Shown here piece by piece: positions 23,517 to 30,985 of a stretch of 64,000 bases of DNA. The translations under genes were made by a program, and so were the position numbers. The notes under the pieces were generated by a model, which saw only the letters and a list, made by a program, of their open reading frames with translations, did not search any database and was not told where the DNA came from. The stretch comes from Patescibacteria group bacterium UBA918. Lineage in GTDB: Bacteria > Patescibacteriota > Minisyncoccia > Phycocordibacterales > UBA918. The stretch is from contig DBEA01000010.1 of NCBI GenBank assembly GCA_002293845.1, forward strand, positions 1 to 64,000, in the 5' to 3' direction. Position 1 is the first letter of the stretch; every line of letters begins with the position of its first letter.

Positions 23517-23822
23517 ATGAAAACAACATTGATCGCGCTTGTGGCGCTCGTACTAATCGCCGGAGGATATTATTGGTACTCGCAAAACATGATAGGCGAG
23601 GAGGTGAAGATAGAAGAGGAAGAGACTCAGATCGAGGACAACTCTCCGACGCAAGGCAAGCTCGATATCAATGCGGTATGCGAAGGCGCGTTGGCTTACA
23701 TGACTTTCCCGGACGGCGAGAGCGCCGAAGCGTTCGTGGAGGAATGCAAAGCAGGCGAACATCCGGAAGTGATCGAACGCTACAAGGCGGAGATGAATAT
23801 AGGTAACGATAAGGCTATATAA
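23517..23822 (+). CDS. Small anchored extracytoplasmic protein
   Basis: 101 aa. A signal/anchor segment (ALVALVLIAGGYYWY) precedes a very acidic stretch (EEVKIEEEETQIED) and a small helical domain with two cysteines (VCEGALAYM and VEECKAGEHP), which could form a disulfide. I recognise the type as a frequent CPR small secreted protein but no named family. Bounded by its own leaderless -10 box and a terminator. Confidence 0.7.
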   Translation: MKTTLIALVALVLIAGGYYWYSQNMIGEEVKIEEEETQIEDNSPTQGKLDINAVCEGALAYMTFPDGESAEAFVEECKAGEHPEVIERYKAEMNIGNDKAI

Positions 23823-23833
23823 AGAAAGCTCGG

Positions 23834-23865
23834 AAACACCGTTCGGCAAAACCAGGCGGTGTTTT
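23834..23865 (+). terminator. Terminator
   Basis: AAACACCG / CGGTGTTT stem with a 15-nt loop and TTTTG tail. Confidence 0.65.
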
Positions 23866-24052
23866 GTCGATCGTCCGAACGTCCTACCGGTACCCTGCGA
23901 GTAGCGGAAGGCGATGTGGCTATTTTCAAAGACGTACTTTTATGGTCAAGAGATCGTCGGGCGGGGTTTCGGGTGAGGTATTTGTTATACTAGCTTTACT
24001 GTGTACGATCGGGGAAATTCGTATGCGCGATTACAGTTTAACGATCATTCCT

Positions 24053-24964
24053 ATGAATAAAATATCCATCACTTCTTACAAAACCGCCGTGTTGGCGTTC
24101 GCGACGATCGCTCTTTTCGGGGCGTCTTACGTGTTCGCGGCGAGCACGGTCGTCGTCACCGGCGATACTTCCGCCGGCGAGAATCAGCCGGGCTGGATGT
24201 TCAATCGTGACGTCAGTACCGCCACCCCTTACGAGTTCAACGAGAATGCGGCCAGCATCGGCAGCGGCAGCGTCTATGTGCTTCCGATCGGCGCCAATCC
24301 GTCTGACAAGTTCATCGCTGAAAACTTCATCAACACGCCGATATCGAACGTCAATTCGATATCGTACGACTTCTTGATCGGCAGCGGCGGCGACGCTTCC
24401 GACGAGAACGAATTCTACATGAACGTCTACGCCAACTTCGGCGTTTCGGCGGACGACAAGTTCTATGATTGTCGTTACAACATCGTGCCGACTACGGGCT
24501 CGACCGGAGCGTTCACGACCGTCACTTTCGACCCTAATCAGTCGTATCCGGTGACGACCCGCGGCGGCGCCAGCGCTTCGCCATTTCCTTGTCCGGCCAA
24601 ACCGGCCGATATGGACCTATCGAGCCCCGGCTCGAACATCCGAGCGTTCGCTCTTAACTTAGGCGACACGACCGCGAACGATCAGGGACTCGATGGACAC
24701 TTCGATAACGTGGTGGTCGACCTCGACGGCGGGGTGACCATCTACGATTTCGAGGCACCGGTCCCCAACCCTGAATCGTTGTCTGATTGCAAGAAGAACG
24801 GCTGGAAGAAGTATAAGTTCAAGAATCAGGGACAATGCATCGTGTACGTGACGACCGGCAAAGACAGCCGTAATCCTAATTTTGGCATCAGCTTCGAGCT
24901 TTTCGGCAAGACCTACAACGTGAATCCTCTCGGCACGAACATCAAAGAGATCATTTATCGGTAA
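24053..24964 (+). CDS. Secreted protein with C-terminal CKK-GWK-NQGQC motif
   Basis: 303 aa. The signal peptide spans about residues 1-32 (AVLAFATIALFGASYVFA, then AAS). A beta-rich domain containing SISYDFLIGSGG and HFDNVVVDLDGG resembles a lectin/jelly-roll-like extracellular domain. Near the C-terminus DCKKNGWKKY followed by FKNQGQC is a short cysteine-bounded motif found at the ends of many environmental secreted proteins of unknown function. The open frame extends 189 nt further upstream. I chose this ATG because it begins the signal peptide and follows TATACT (23986) with a 55-nt leader. Confidence 0.72.
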   Translation: MNKISITSYKTAVLAFATIALFGASYVFAASTVVVTGDTSAGENQPGWMFNRDVSTATPYEFNENAASIGSGSVYVLPIGANPSDKFIAENFINTPISNVNSISYDFLIGSGGDASDENEFYMNVYANFGVSADDKFYDCRYNIVPTTGSTGAFTTVTFDPNQSYPVTTRGGASASPFPCPAKPADMDLSSPGSNIRAFALNLGDTTANDQGLDGHFDNVVVDLDGGVTIYDFEAPVPNPESLSDCKKNGWKKYKFKNQGQCIVYVTTGKDSRNPNFGISFELFGKTYNVNPLGTNIKEIIYR

Positions 24965-24980
24965 GCAGACGATGGTAGCG

Positions 24981-25011
24981 AAAAACCGCCCGGCTTTGCC
25001 GGGCGGTTTTT
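24981..25011. terminator. Bidirectional terminator
   Basis: AAAAACCGCCCGGC / GCCGGGCGGTTTTT, loop TTT. Serves both convergent genes. Confidence 0.92.
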
Positions 25012-25023
25012 CTCGATGGGGTG

Positions 25024-25230
25024 CTATTGCTTCGATAGCTTCATCGAAGTGGCGGCCATATAGATGGCAGACAAACCGACCAAAGCGTACACGACTCGTG
25101 AGATAGTGGACATGTCGCCGAAGAGGGTAGCTACCAGATCGAGATCCAGTACGCCCACCAATCCCCAGTTCAAGCCTCCTACCACCACTAGGACCAGAGC
25201 GACCCAGTCCACGGCGTTGAGCTTATTCAT
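25024..25230 (-). CDS. DUF378 family membrane protein
   Basis: 68 aa with two membrane helices. The conserved signature GGLNWGLVGVLDLDLVATLFG (two overlapping stretches) is followed by SRVVYALVGLSAIY. The family is widespread and its function is unknown. Divergent from the ybjQ-like gene across a 259-nt region with an operator-like inverted repeat. Confidence 0.88.
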   Translation of the reverse strand: MNKLNAVDWVALVLVVVGGLNWGLVGVLDLDLVATLFGDMSTISRVVYALVGLSAIYMAATSMKLSKQ

Positions 25231-25346
25231 GATTTGTGTGATTTTTCATGTGTAAAAGCGCCTCGACCTTGACACATATGCGCATATACAGTCTATCACC
25301 AATGCACATGTTGTGGGTAGCTGAGGGTGTATAAAACTTACAAAGA

Positions 25347-25387
25347 TGTGACACCGGTTAGTTATAGTTATATCAGCGAGTGTCACA
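25347..25387. promoter_or_regulatory. Operator-like inverted repeat TGTGACAC...GTGTCACA
   Basis: Perfect 8-bp arms 25 nt apart, in the 259-nt divergent region between DUF378 and the YbjQ gene. Further half-site-like words (TTGACACA near 25271, TTGTGTCGCA near 25408) lie around it. The rest of the region is AT-rich and shows no gene. Confidence 0.45.
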
Positions 25388-25489
25388 CAGGTATGATATA
25401 GACGACTTGTGTCGCAGTTTGTGGTGGTGTGGCCGTCGACGAGCTTCGGTTGTAAAATATCATCATTGTCCGATGTAGTAACATAGAAT

Positions 25490-25816
25490 ATGAAAAACGA
25501 TATTTTGATGACCACCACTTTCGATGTTCCTGGTCGTGAGATCGCGGAGATTTTGGGTGTGGTCCGAGGCAACACTATCCGCGCGCGTCATATCGGCAGC
25601 GACATCGGCGCGGGTCTTAAAAGCCTCGTCGGTGGCGAGATCAAGGGCTACGTCAAAGCTATGACCGAAGCGCGAGAAGAAGCGATGCAAAGGATGGTCG
25701 CAGAGGCGGAATCGCTCGGCGCCGATGCTGTGGTGGGGGTACGCCTCACTGGTTCTCAGATAATGGCCGGTGCGGCCGAGATATTGGCGTACGGGACGGC
25801 GGTCAAGCTACGCTGA
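25490..25816 (+). CDS. YbjQ/UPF0145 family heavy-metal-binding-like protein
   Basis: 108 aa. The family pattern is clear: TTTFDVPGREIAEILGVV at the start, then EAREEAMQRMVAEAESLGADAVVGVR and GTAVKL at the end. The family forms small oligomers of unknown function and is often labelled heavy-metal-binding on fold grounds. It ends 1 nt before the next gene, so the two are probably one transcript. Confidence 0.9.
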   Translation: MKNDILMTTTFDVPGREIAEILGVVRGNTIRARHIGSDIGAGLKSLVGGEIKGYVKAMTEAREEAMQRMVAEAESLGADAVVGVRLTGSQIMAGAAEILAYGTAVKLR

Positions 25817-25817
25817 T

Positions 25818-26420
25818 ATGAATGATTCGAAATCGGATAAGCGACCGGTTTCGACCTACTTACCTTTTGTCGGACTGGCACTGGGTTTCTTGGCGGTGTC
25901 GGTATTCTTTTGGTTCTTTCCTCCCGAGGAGGCGATCGAAATCGTAGGGGTCGAGAATTCCTACTTGGTCCTTTTCCTGTTGGCGTTTTTCTCGGGACTG
26001 TTGGCCTTTAGCGGCATACCGTATCATTGGGTACTGATAGCTTTCGCGGTCGGTGGCCTCGAACCCTGGCTTCTCGGTCTGGCGGCTGCGACCGGCGTCA
26101 TTATCGGTGATTCGACTTCGTATCTGGTCGGCTACTACGGACATCACGTGGTACCCGATAAATTGCGCGGGTCGATAAACAGACTGTCGTCGTTCATGCA
26201 TCGTCATCCTCGACTGGTGCCCGCATTCTTTTTCGTCTACGGTTCGATCGCTCCGTTTTCTAACGATCTCGTAGGCATCACCACTGGCGTGGCTCGTTAT
26301 CCTTTCTGGCGGGTGATGTTGCCGCTCGGTTTAGGTAATTTGGTCTTTAATACGACCTTGGCTTATTTCGCCGTCAATGCTTACAGCGTCATCGAAACCT
26401 TTTCGGGATGGTTGCCGTAG
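25818..26420 (+). CDS. DedA-type (VTT/SNARE-associated) membrane protein
   Basis: About 200 aa with five or six membrane segments. The VTT-domain features are GVIIGDSTSYLVGYYGHHVV followed by FFFVYGSIAPFSNDLVGITTGVARYPFW. The usual F.GR.IP..R motif is altered to FVYGSIAPF.ND. The family moves lipids across the membrane or supports proton homeostasis. Start ATG at 25818 directly follows the ybjQ-like stop; an overlapping earlier start is unlikely. Confidence 0.82.
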   Translation: MNDSKSDKRPVSTYLPFVGLALGFLAVSVFFWFFPPEEAIEIVGVENSYLVLFLLAFFSGLLAFSGIPYHWVLIAFAVGGLEPWLLGLAAATGVIIGDSTSYLVGYYGHHVVPDKLRGSINRLSSFMHRHPRLVPAFFFVYGSIAPFSNDLVGITTGVARYPFWRVMLPLGLGNLVFNTTLAYFAVNAYSVIETFSGWLP

Positions 26421-26473
26421 ATTCTGACAGTTGTATACTTGATATCGGTACCTGAAACTAACCACAAATAATC

Positions 26474-26968
26474 ATGAAGACATACTTGATCGGAGCAGGC
26501 ATCTTAGCAGTCGTGGCAGTAGGCGCATTGGTGTTTTGGTACATCGGCGACGACAAGGAGCTGCCAGTTCCTGCCGAGACCGAGGAAAAAGCATCACCGG
26601 ACGTCATGGGGGCCACCGATACGTCGCTCGTCGGTACTTCGTGGACCTGGCTCTATACCGAATTAGAAGGTGGAGATAGGATCACCGCCCCTTCCGGTGA
26701 TCGTTTCGTGCTCGGTTTCGAGTCCGATGGACGCATGTCGAGCATCACCGATTGTAATACCGTCAGTGGCAGTTATGTCGTCGACGGTGATCAAATCTCT
26801 TTTGCGCAAATGAGCATGACCAAGATGTTCTGCCAAAACTCCATGGAAAGTGACTATATCGATCAATTGTCATCCGTGGCGTCTTATGTCATTGAGGGTA
26901 GCCTCCTCGAGATGAGTCTCAAGGAAGATGGTGGGGTGATGGTCTTTATAAAAGTGCAAGGGAAGTAA
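26474..26968 (+). CDS. META-domain (HslJ-like) secreted protein
   Basis: 164 aa. An N-terminal anchor (LIGAGILAVVAVGALVFWYIG) precedes a META domain of about 110 residues. The domain carries LVGTSWTWLYTE, DCNTVSGSY and ISFAQMSMTKMFC, the classic TW.L...G...N.F.G.Y...I.....T.M.C pattern. The two cysteines may bridge. TATACT lies about 37 nt upstream. Fourteen nt separate it from the next gene, so they form a pair of anchored extracytoplasmic proteins. Confidence 0.88.
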   Translation: MKTYLIGAGILAVVAVGALVFWYIGDDKELPVPAETEEKASPDVMGATDTSLVGTSWTWLYTELEGGDRITAPSGDRFVLGFESDGRMSSITDCNTVSGSYVVDGDQISFAQMSMTKMFCQNSMESDYIDQLSSVASYVIEGSLLEMSLKEDGGVMVFIKVQGK

Positions 26969-26981
26969 GAAGAAGCGTCGT

Positions 26982-27572
26982 ATGAAGAACACCGTCGTCA
27001 TCGTAGGTTTGACAGCGGCCGCCATCGCTTTGCTGTGGTTTTTGTCGACCAATCCTCTTTCTTCGCTCTTACCGGCCAACATGGATAATGGACGCCCGGC
27101 CGATATTTCCAGTATCAAATCGTTTAGAGATTGCGAGCAGGCTGGTTTTCCGGTTCGGGAAAGCTATCCGCGACAGTGCGCCTTGCCCGATGGCCGCGTT
27201 TACGCAGAAGAGATCGTGGTCGAGCCGACTTACAAGAATGCCAGCGCGGACATGATCAGGATCGACAACCCGCACCCAGGAGGCGTGGTCGGAAAGGAGT
27301 TCGTCGTTACCGGGGACGCGCGTGGTAGTTGGTTTTTCGAGGCCTCTTTCCCTATCGATATAGTCGGGGAGAACGGCAACATCATCGGGGGTTCTTTCGC
27401 GACGGCGGAGGGGGAGTGGATGACCACCGATTTCGTGTCTTTTAAATCCGAGATCATCGACTTGCCGTCGGCCTATACCGGACCGGCTTGGTTGGTGCTC
27501 AAAAAGGACAATCCATCCGGCCTTCCCGAAAACGACGCCTCCGTGTGGGTGCCGATAGTAGTGGAATACTAG
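26982..27572 (+). CDS. Gmad2-domain anchored protein
   Basis: 196 aa. An N-terminal membrane segment (VVIVGLTAAAIALLWFL) is followed by a cysteine-bounded region (SIKSFRDCEQAGFPV...QCALPDGR). A Gmad2 immunoglobulin-like domain follows: IRIDNPHPGGVVGKEFVVTG, WFFEASFPIDIV and the C-terminal SVWVPIVV. Gmad2 often occurs in spore-germination or surface proteins. Function here unknown; probably co-transcribed with the META protein. Confidence 0.82.
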   Translation: MKNTVVIVGLTAAAIALLWFLSTNPLSSLLPANMDNGRPADISSIKSFRDCEQAGFPVRESYPRQCALPDGRVYAEEIVVEPTYKNASADMIRIDNPHPGGVVGKEFVVTGDARGSWFFEASFPIDIVGENGNIIGGSFATAEGEWMTTDFVSFKSEIIDLPSAYTGPAWLVLKKDNPSGLPENDASVWVPIVVEY

Positions 27573-27581
27573 TCGATTCCA

Positions 27582-27587
27582 TAGATT
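27582..27587 (+). promoter_or_regulatory. -10 box, leaderless (TAGATT)
   Basis: TAGATT, 6 nt, ATG at 27594. Confidence 0.45.
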
Positions 27588-27593
27588 GAAGTC

Positions 27594-27908
27594 ATGAAAG
27601 GAAAAACTTTTGGTGCCAGAGTAGTTGAACTGGCCCTAACTATCCCGTGCGGCCGGGTGACGACTTACGGGGATCTGGCTCGTGCCGCCGGCGGCACGCC
27701 GATGACCGCACAAAGCGTCTCGGGCATATTGTGGCGCGCCGAAGAAAATGGTGTCAAAGGTATCCCATGGCATCGCATCGTCTACAGTGACGGCCGGGCT
27801 TGGTTTGACGAAACGCATCGCGAAGCGCGTTTGGAGTTATACAAAAAAGAGAAAATCAAGATCGACGAAAATGGCAAAGTGGTCGATTTTGACGAGATCC
27901 GCTTCTGA
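27594..27908 (+). CDS. Alkyltransferase-like protein (ATL; MGMT family without active Cys)
   Basis: 104 aa. This is the DNA-binding half of O6-alkylguanine transferases, with IPCGRVTTYGDLARAAG and the arginine-finger region. The active-site PCHRV is IPWHRIV here: Trp replaces the alkyl-accepting Cys, as in ATL proteins. ATLs bind O6-alkylguanine and hand the lesion to nucleotide excision repair, so the protein is a damage sensor rather than an alkyl transferase. Length matches ATLs. Confidence 0.9.
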   Translation: MKGKTFGARVVELALTIPCGRVTTYGDLARAAGGTPMTAQSVSGILWRAEENGVKGIPWHRIVYSDGRAWFDETHREARLELYKKEKIKIDENGKVVDFDEIRF

Positions 27909-27948
27909 TATTTTGATCAGTTCGAGACTTTGCCTCGAAATTCCGGTT

Positions 27949-27978
27949 TTAAAACTACCTGTTAACAGGTAGTTTTAA
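27949..27978. repeat. Perfect palindrome / terminator hairpin
   Basis: A 30-bp perfect palindrome with ACTACCTG arms centred on GTTAAC, with T/A flanks. It could act as a bidirectional terminator with a TTAA loop. Confidence 0.75.
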
Positions 27979-28007
27979 TTTCTACACATAATTAAAACAG
28001 GGCCAAA

Positions 28008-28045
28008 CGAACGAAAACATACGGTTAACCGTATGTTTTCGTTCG
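28008..28045. repeat. Perfect 38-bp palindrome
   Basis: Arms CGAACGAAAACATACGG centred on TTAA. It lies between two convergent genes, 29 nt from the previous palindrome. No T-tract beyond the stem. The rest of the 197-nt gap holds only a weak imperfect inverted repeat (CGGATCCGAA/TTCGAATCCG). Confidence 0.75.
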
Positions 28046-28105
28046 GATCCGAAATGACAGCGGTATCGTCAGTTGTTTCGAAATTGAAAGTTCGAATCCG
28101 TCTTT

Positions 28106-28843
28106 TTATTTGTAAGGGTCCTTTTGAGCGTAGATGGAGACCGTGCGGCGCTTTCGAGCCTTACCGTGCGAGCGGTGTTTGTGGGAGCGATAGATCTTGT
28201 GTACTAGAAATTTATCCGTCAAAAAATCGACGAGCTCTTCTTCGCCATAGGCATGTTCATACACCCCGATCACCGGGTGAATGTAACTACCAGGTTCGTC
28301 CGCCGGGTGGTCCTTGATGAGTCGTTCGGTATGTAGGTCGTCATCGCGAAGGAAGGTTTTCAAAAACAGCCATCCGCCCGGGCGCAAGACTCGGTGAATC
28401 TCGTCGCGAAGGTGCTCGCGCTCGGCGGCTTTAAGGAAGTGTGAGGTCATCATATCGAGGACGAGGTCCTTGGAAGAGTCGTCGAGCGGAAGATCGCCAG
28501 CTATGCTTCTGGCTTCGAAGGAGAGGGGAAGGCCATCTGCGGCTCTCTTGGCCTCGGCGATGGCCGCCGTGGAAATATCAAAACCATTGCCGCGGGCTCC
28601 GAGTTCGCGCGCCAAAAAAACGAGATTGCGACCGTTGCCACACCCGAGATCTAACATCTCGGTCTTCTGACCCAGAGGGAACTCGGTTTTTTGCCGTGCC
28701 TGCCAGCGCACGAACTTGGCGAGGTCTTCGCTTTCTTCGCTCGAGAGCGCTAAATGCTCGCCGCCGGAAGCGTACTCACTGTCCCAAAAAGCCACGCCGT
28801 GGCGCTTCCTTTTCTGCTTTCTGATGAATGGTCTTTTGGCCAT
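28106..28843 (-). CDS. Class I SAM-dependent methyltransferase
   Basis: 245 aa. SAM-binding motif I is EMLDLGCGNGRN (about residues 62-73), followed by GNGFDIS and the post-motif LRPGGWLFLKTF. The N-terminus is very basic (KRPFIRKQKRKRHG) with WDSEYASGGEH, typical of small-molecule methyltransferases. The substrate is not evident. It diverges from the dsbA-like gene over a region with a long inverted repeat. Confidence 0.85.
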   Translation of the reverse strand: MAKRPFIRKQKRKRHGVAFWDSEYASGGEHLALSSEESEDLAKFVRWQARQKTEFPLGQKTEMLDLGCGNGRNLVFLARELGARGNGFDISTAAIAEAKRAADGLPLSFEARSIAGDLPLDDSSKDLVLDMMTSHFLKAAEREHLRDEIHRVLRPGGWLFLKTFLRDDDLHTERLIKDHPADEPGSYIHPVIGVYEHAYGEEELVDFLTDKFLVHKIYRSHKHRSHGKARKRRTVSIYAQKDPYK

Positions 28844-28852
28844 ATTAGATGG

Positions 28853-28858
28853 TACAAT
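28853..28858 (+). promoter_or_regulatory. -10 box (TACAAT) of the dsbA leader
   Basis: TACAAT, with +1 expected near 28865, just before a long inverted repeat. The leader also holds a 17-codon ORF from 28862 that ends at TAG. Confidence 0.45.
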
Positions 28859-28873
28859 AGCATGCGTATGCGA

Positions 28874-28991
28874 ATCCCGTTAGAGACCGCGGTCGCGGCT
28901 GTGACGGCGCATTAGGGAAGGAATATCCTAATCTTAACAATTTATAATCTTAAGCGGGAAGCGGGCGACCGCGACCTGTCTCTAACGGGAT
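28874..28991 (+). promoter_or_regulatory. Long-range leader stem covering the dsbA-like start codon
   Basis: ATCCCGTTAGAGAC (28874-28887) pairs perfectly with 28978-28991. GGTCGCGG (28891-28898) pairs with CCGCGACC (28969-28976). The result is 22 bp with a small internal loop, enclosing a small ATTAGG/CCTAAT hairpin. The right arm includes the A and T of the dsbA-like ATG. Confidence 0.6.
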
Positions 28992-29619
28992 GAAAAAACA
29001 CTTTTGGAAGGTCGTCGCTTTCGTGGCTCTACTACTCATTGCTGGGTCCTTTATTTATTCACAAAAGGCGAGCGAGCAGGCCAACGAAGGCGTGATTCTA
29101 GAGGCTAGGATCAAGGGAAACCCTGAGGCCAAGACGGTTTTGGTGGAGTATAGCGACTTCCAATGTCCGGCTTGTGCCCAGTTCTATCCTGTGGTCAAGG
29201 AAATCATCGGGGAACACGGCGACGATCTTAAAGTTGAGTATCGTCACTTTCCGCTCATAAACATCCATCCCCAGGCGGTACCGGCGGCCAAAGCCGCCGA
29301 AGCTGCGGGCGTCCAGGGAAAATTCTGGGAAATGCACGACAAGTTGTTTGACAACCAGGCGACTTGGAGTCGTGCTTCTAACCCATCCGCCTACTTCAAC
29401 CAGTACGCCGAGGAGATCGGCCTCGACGTCGACCAGTTCAAGCGTCATAAGGATTCTTCCATGATAGCCGACGCCATTAATGATAGCTTCAATGAGGCTC
29501 GCGATCTGGGATTTACGGGTACCCCCACCTTCATGTTGAACGGGGAGGTGATGGAATTCGACACTTTCGAGGAGTTTAAGAGTCAGATCGAGGCGGCGAT
29601 CGCGGCCGACCCTTCCTGA
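28990..29619 (+). CDS. DsbA-family thiol-disulfide oxidoreductase (anchored)
   Basis: 209 aa. An N-terminal anchor (KVVAFVALLLIAGSFIYS) precedes a thioredoxin/DsbA-like domain with active site FQCPACAQF (about residues 58-66). The cis-proline loop is TGTPTFMLNGE. Helical insertion as in the Thioredoxin_4 group. It probably oxidises or isomerises disulfides in secreted proteins, several of which in this window carry paired cysteines. The leader stem over its start codon suggests translational control. Confidence 0.92.
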   Translation: MKKHFWKVVAFVALLLIAGSFIYSQKASEQANEGVILEARIKGNPEAKTVLVEYSDFQCPACAQFYPVVKEIIGEHGDDLKVEYRHFPLINIHPQAVPAAKAAEAAGVQGKFWEMHDKLFDNQATWSRASNPSAYFNQYAEEIGLDVDQFKRHKDSSMIADAINDSFNEARDLGFTGTPTFMLNGEVMEFDTFEEFKSQIEAAIAADPS

Positions 29620-29694
29620 TTTTCAAAAAGAGCGAATTCGTGGCCTAATGAGCGTCGAGGCCGATAACGTGCTAGCATTTTCGCTTCCAAAGCT

Positions 29695-30978
29695 ATGCCA
29701 AAGAAACAACGGAACATCATCGCCTATGTCTCTAAGGTGTCTCCCGACATCATTGCCGACATCCGGACGTGGGAAAAAGAGACCGGTGAGAGGTATCGGA
29801 TCATGTTGATCGAGAACTCCGCACGGAAGATGACCAAAAGACAGTCTGGTGCTACCTTGGACGGGGTCAATATCGTGCTCTCGGTCGATTTTACCAGCGA
29901 CTCTGCTCTTCAAGAGGCGCTGGCTCCATACCAAGATCAGCTGTGCGCCATCACTAGCCGTGTGGAATCGTATTTGGCCGATTTCATCAAGATCATACCG
30001 TTCGTTCCGTATCTACATACGCCCACGCCTGAATCGCTCCAATGGGCTAGCGACAAGCGCTTGATGCGTCGACATTTTCGAGTGGCAGATTCCTCTATTA
30101 CTCCTAAATACGCTTTGGTCAAGGATGCTAGCGATACAGAACTCGAACGTGTGGTCGGCCAGATCGGTTTTCCGTTGATACTCAAGCCTACCAACTTAGC
30201 CCAGAGTCTGTTGGTGAACGTTTGTCATCATCAGGATGAATTGCGTAAGGTGGCGAAAGAGGTATTCAGAGAGATAGAAAAGATCTACGCTGAAAATGGC
30301 CGGACCGAGCGCCCGCGCGTGCTAGCCGAGCAATACATGGAAGGTTTGCAGTATTCGATCGATGCCTATGTGTCCGCTCGCGGCAAAGTGACCTGTTGTC
30401 CTTTAGTTCGCCAGAAGACCGGACACGACATCGGCCGCGACGATTTTTTCGGATATCTGCAGTCGACTCCGACCGCGCTATCGTCGGCCACGGTGAAAAA
30501 AGCCGAGGAGGTGGTTAAGCGCGGAGTCCATGCCCTAGGTCTTCGTAACACTACTGTCCACGTCGAATTGATGCGCATCGACAATACTTGGAAGATCATT
30601 GAGATCGGCGCGCGCATCGGAGGATTCCGACCGCAGCTCCACCGTCTTTCTTGTGGCATCAATCACGGCATGAACGATGTGCTGGTCCGTATGGGACGCC
30701 AACCGGTCGTGCCGCGCCGCTGCCGCCGCTTCGCGGCGGCGATGAAATACTATGCCAAGGAAGAGGGTGAGATCGTCAGTATTTTGGGACTTAAGAAGAT
30801 CGAGAAACTAACTTCCTTCCACAAGATAGAGATGCGCAAGAAGCGCGGCGACCGGAGCGTTTTCGCTAAAAACGGCGGCGGCGCTATTTTCGTGCTGTAT
30901 TTAGTGAACGATTCTCGTTCGGACTTGTTGGCAGATATTAGACGAGTTGAGGAGGCGGTACGGGTAAGAGTGGCATGA
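29695..30978 (+). CDS. ATP-grasp ligase, CarB/PurK-like
   Basis: 427 aa. ATP-grasp features are FPLILKPTNLAQSLLVNV (phosphate-binding strand), VLAEQYMEGLQYSIDAYV, and the metal-binding end TVHVELMRIDNTWKIIEIGARIGG with the E...E/N pair. The C-terminal ~90 residues form a CarB-like cap. Such enzymes join a carboxylate to an amine through an acyl phosphate. The substrate is unknown. It is followed 7 nt later by a RimK-like ligase, so the two may act in sequence on one substrate. Confidence 0.8.
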   Translation: MPKKQRNIIAYVSKVSPDIIADIRTWEKETGERYRIMLIENSARKMTKRQSGATLDGVNIVLSVDFTSDSALQEALAPYQDQLCAITSRVESYLADFIKIIPFVPYLHTPTPESLQWASDKRLMRRHFRVADSSITPKYALVKDASDTELERVVGQIGFPLILKPTNLAQSLLVNVCHHQDELRKVAKEVFREIEKIYAENGRTERPRVLAEQYMEGLQYSIDAYVSARGKVTCCPLVRQKTGHDIGRDDFFGYLQSTPTALSSATVKKAEEVVKRGVHALGLRNTTVHVELMRIDNTWKIIEIGARIGGFRPQLHRLSCGINHGMNDVLVRMGRQPVVPRRCRRFAAAMKYYAKEEGEIVSILGLKKIEKLTSFHKIEMRKKRGDRSVFAKNGGGAIFVLYLVNDSRSDLLADIRRVEEAVRVRVA

Positions 30979-30979
30979 T
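30974..30979 (+). promoter_or_regulatory. Possible -10 box (CATGAT)
   Basis: CATGAT, 6 nt, ATG at 30986. It overlaps the stop of the preceding gene and may be chance. Confidence 0.3.
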
Positions 30980-30985
30980 GTCAGT

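Noticed and set aside
28071..28100. tRNA T-loop-like GTTCGAATCC near 28088
   Set aside because: No acceptor, D- or anticodon stem can be built around it; it belongs to an imperfect inverted repeat.
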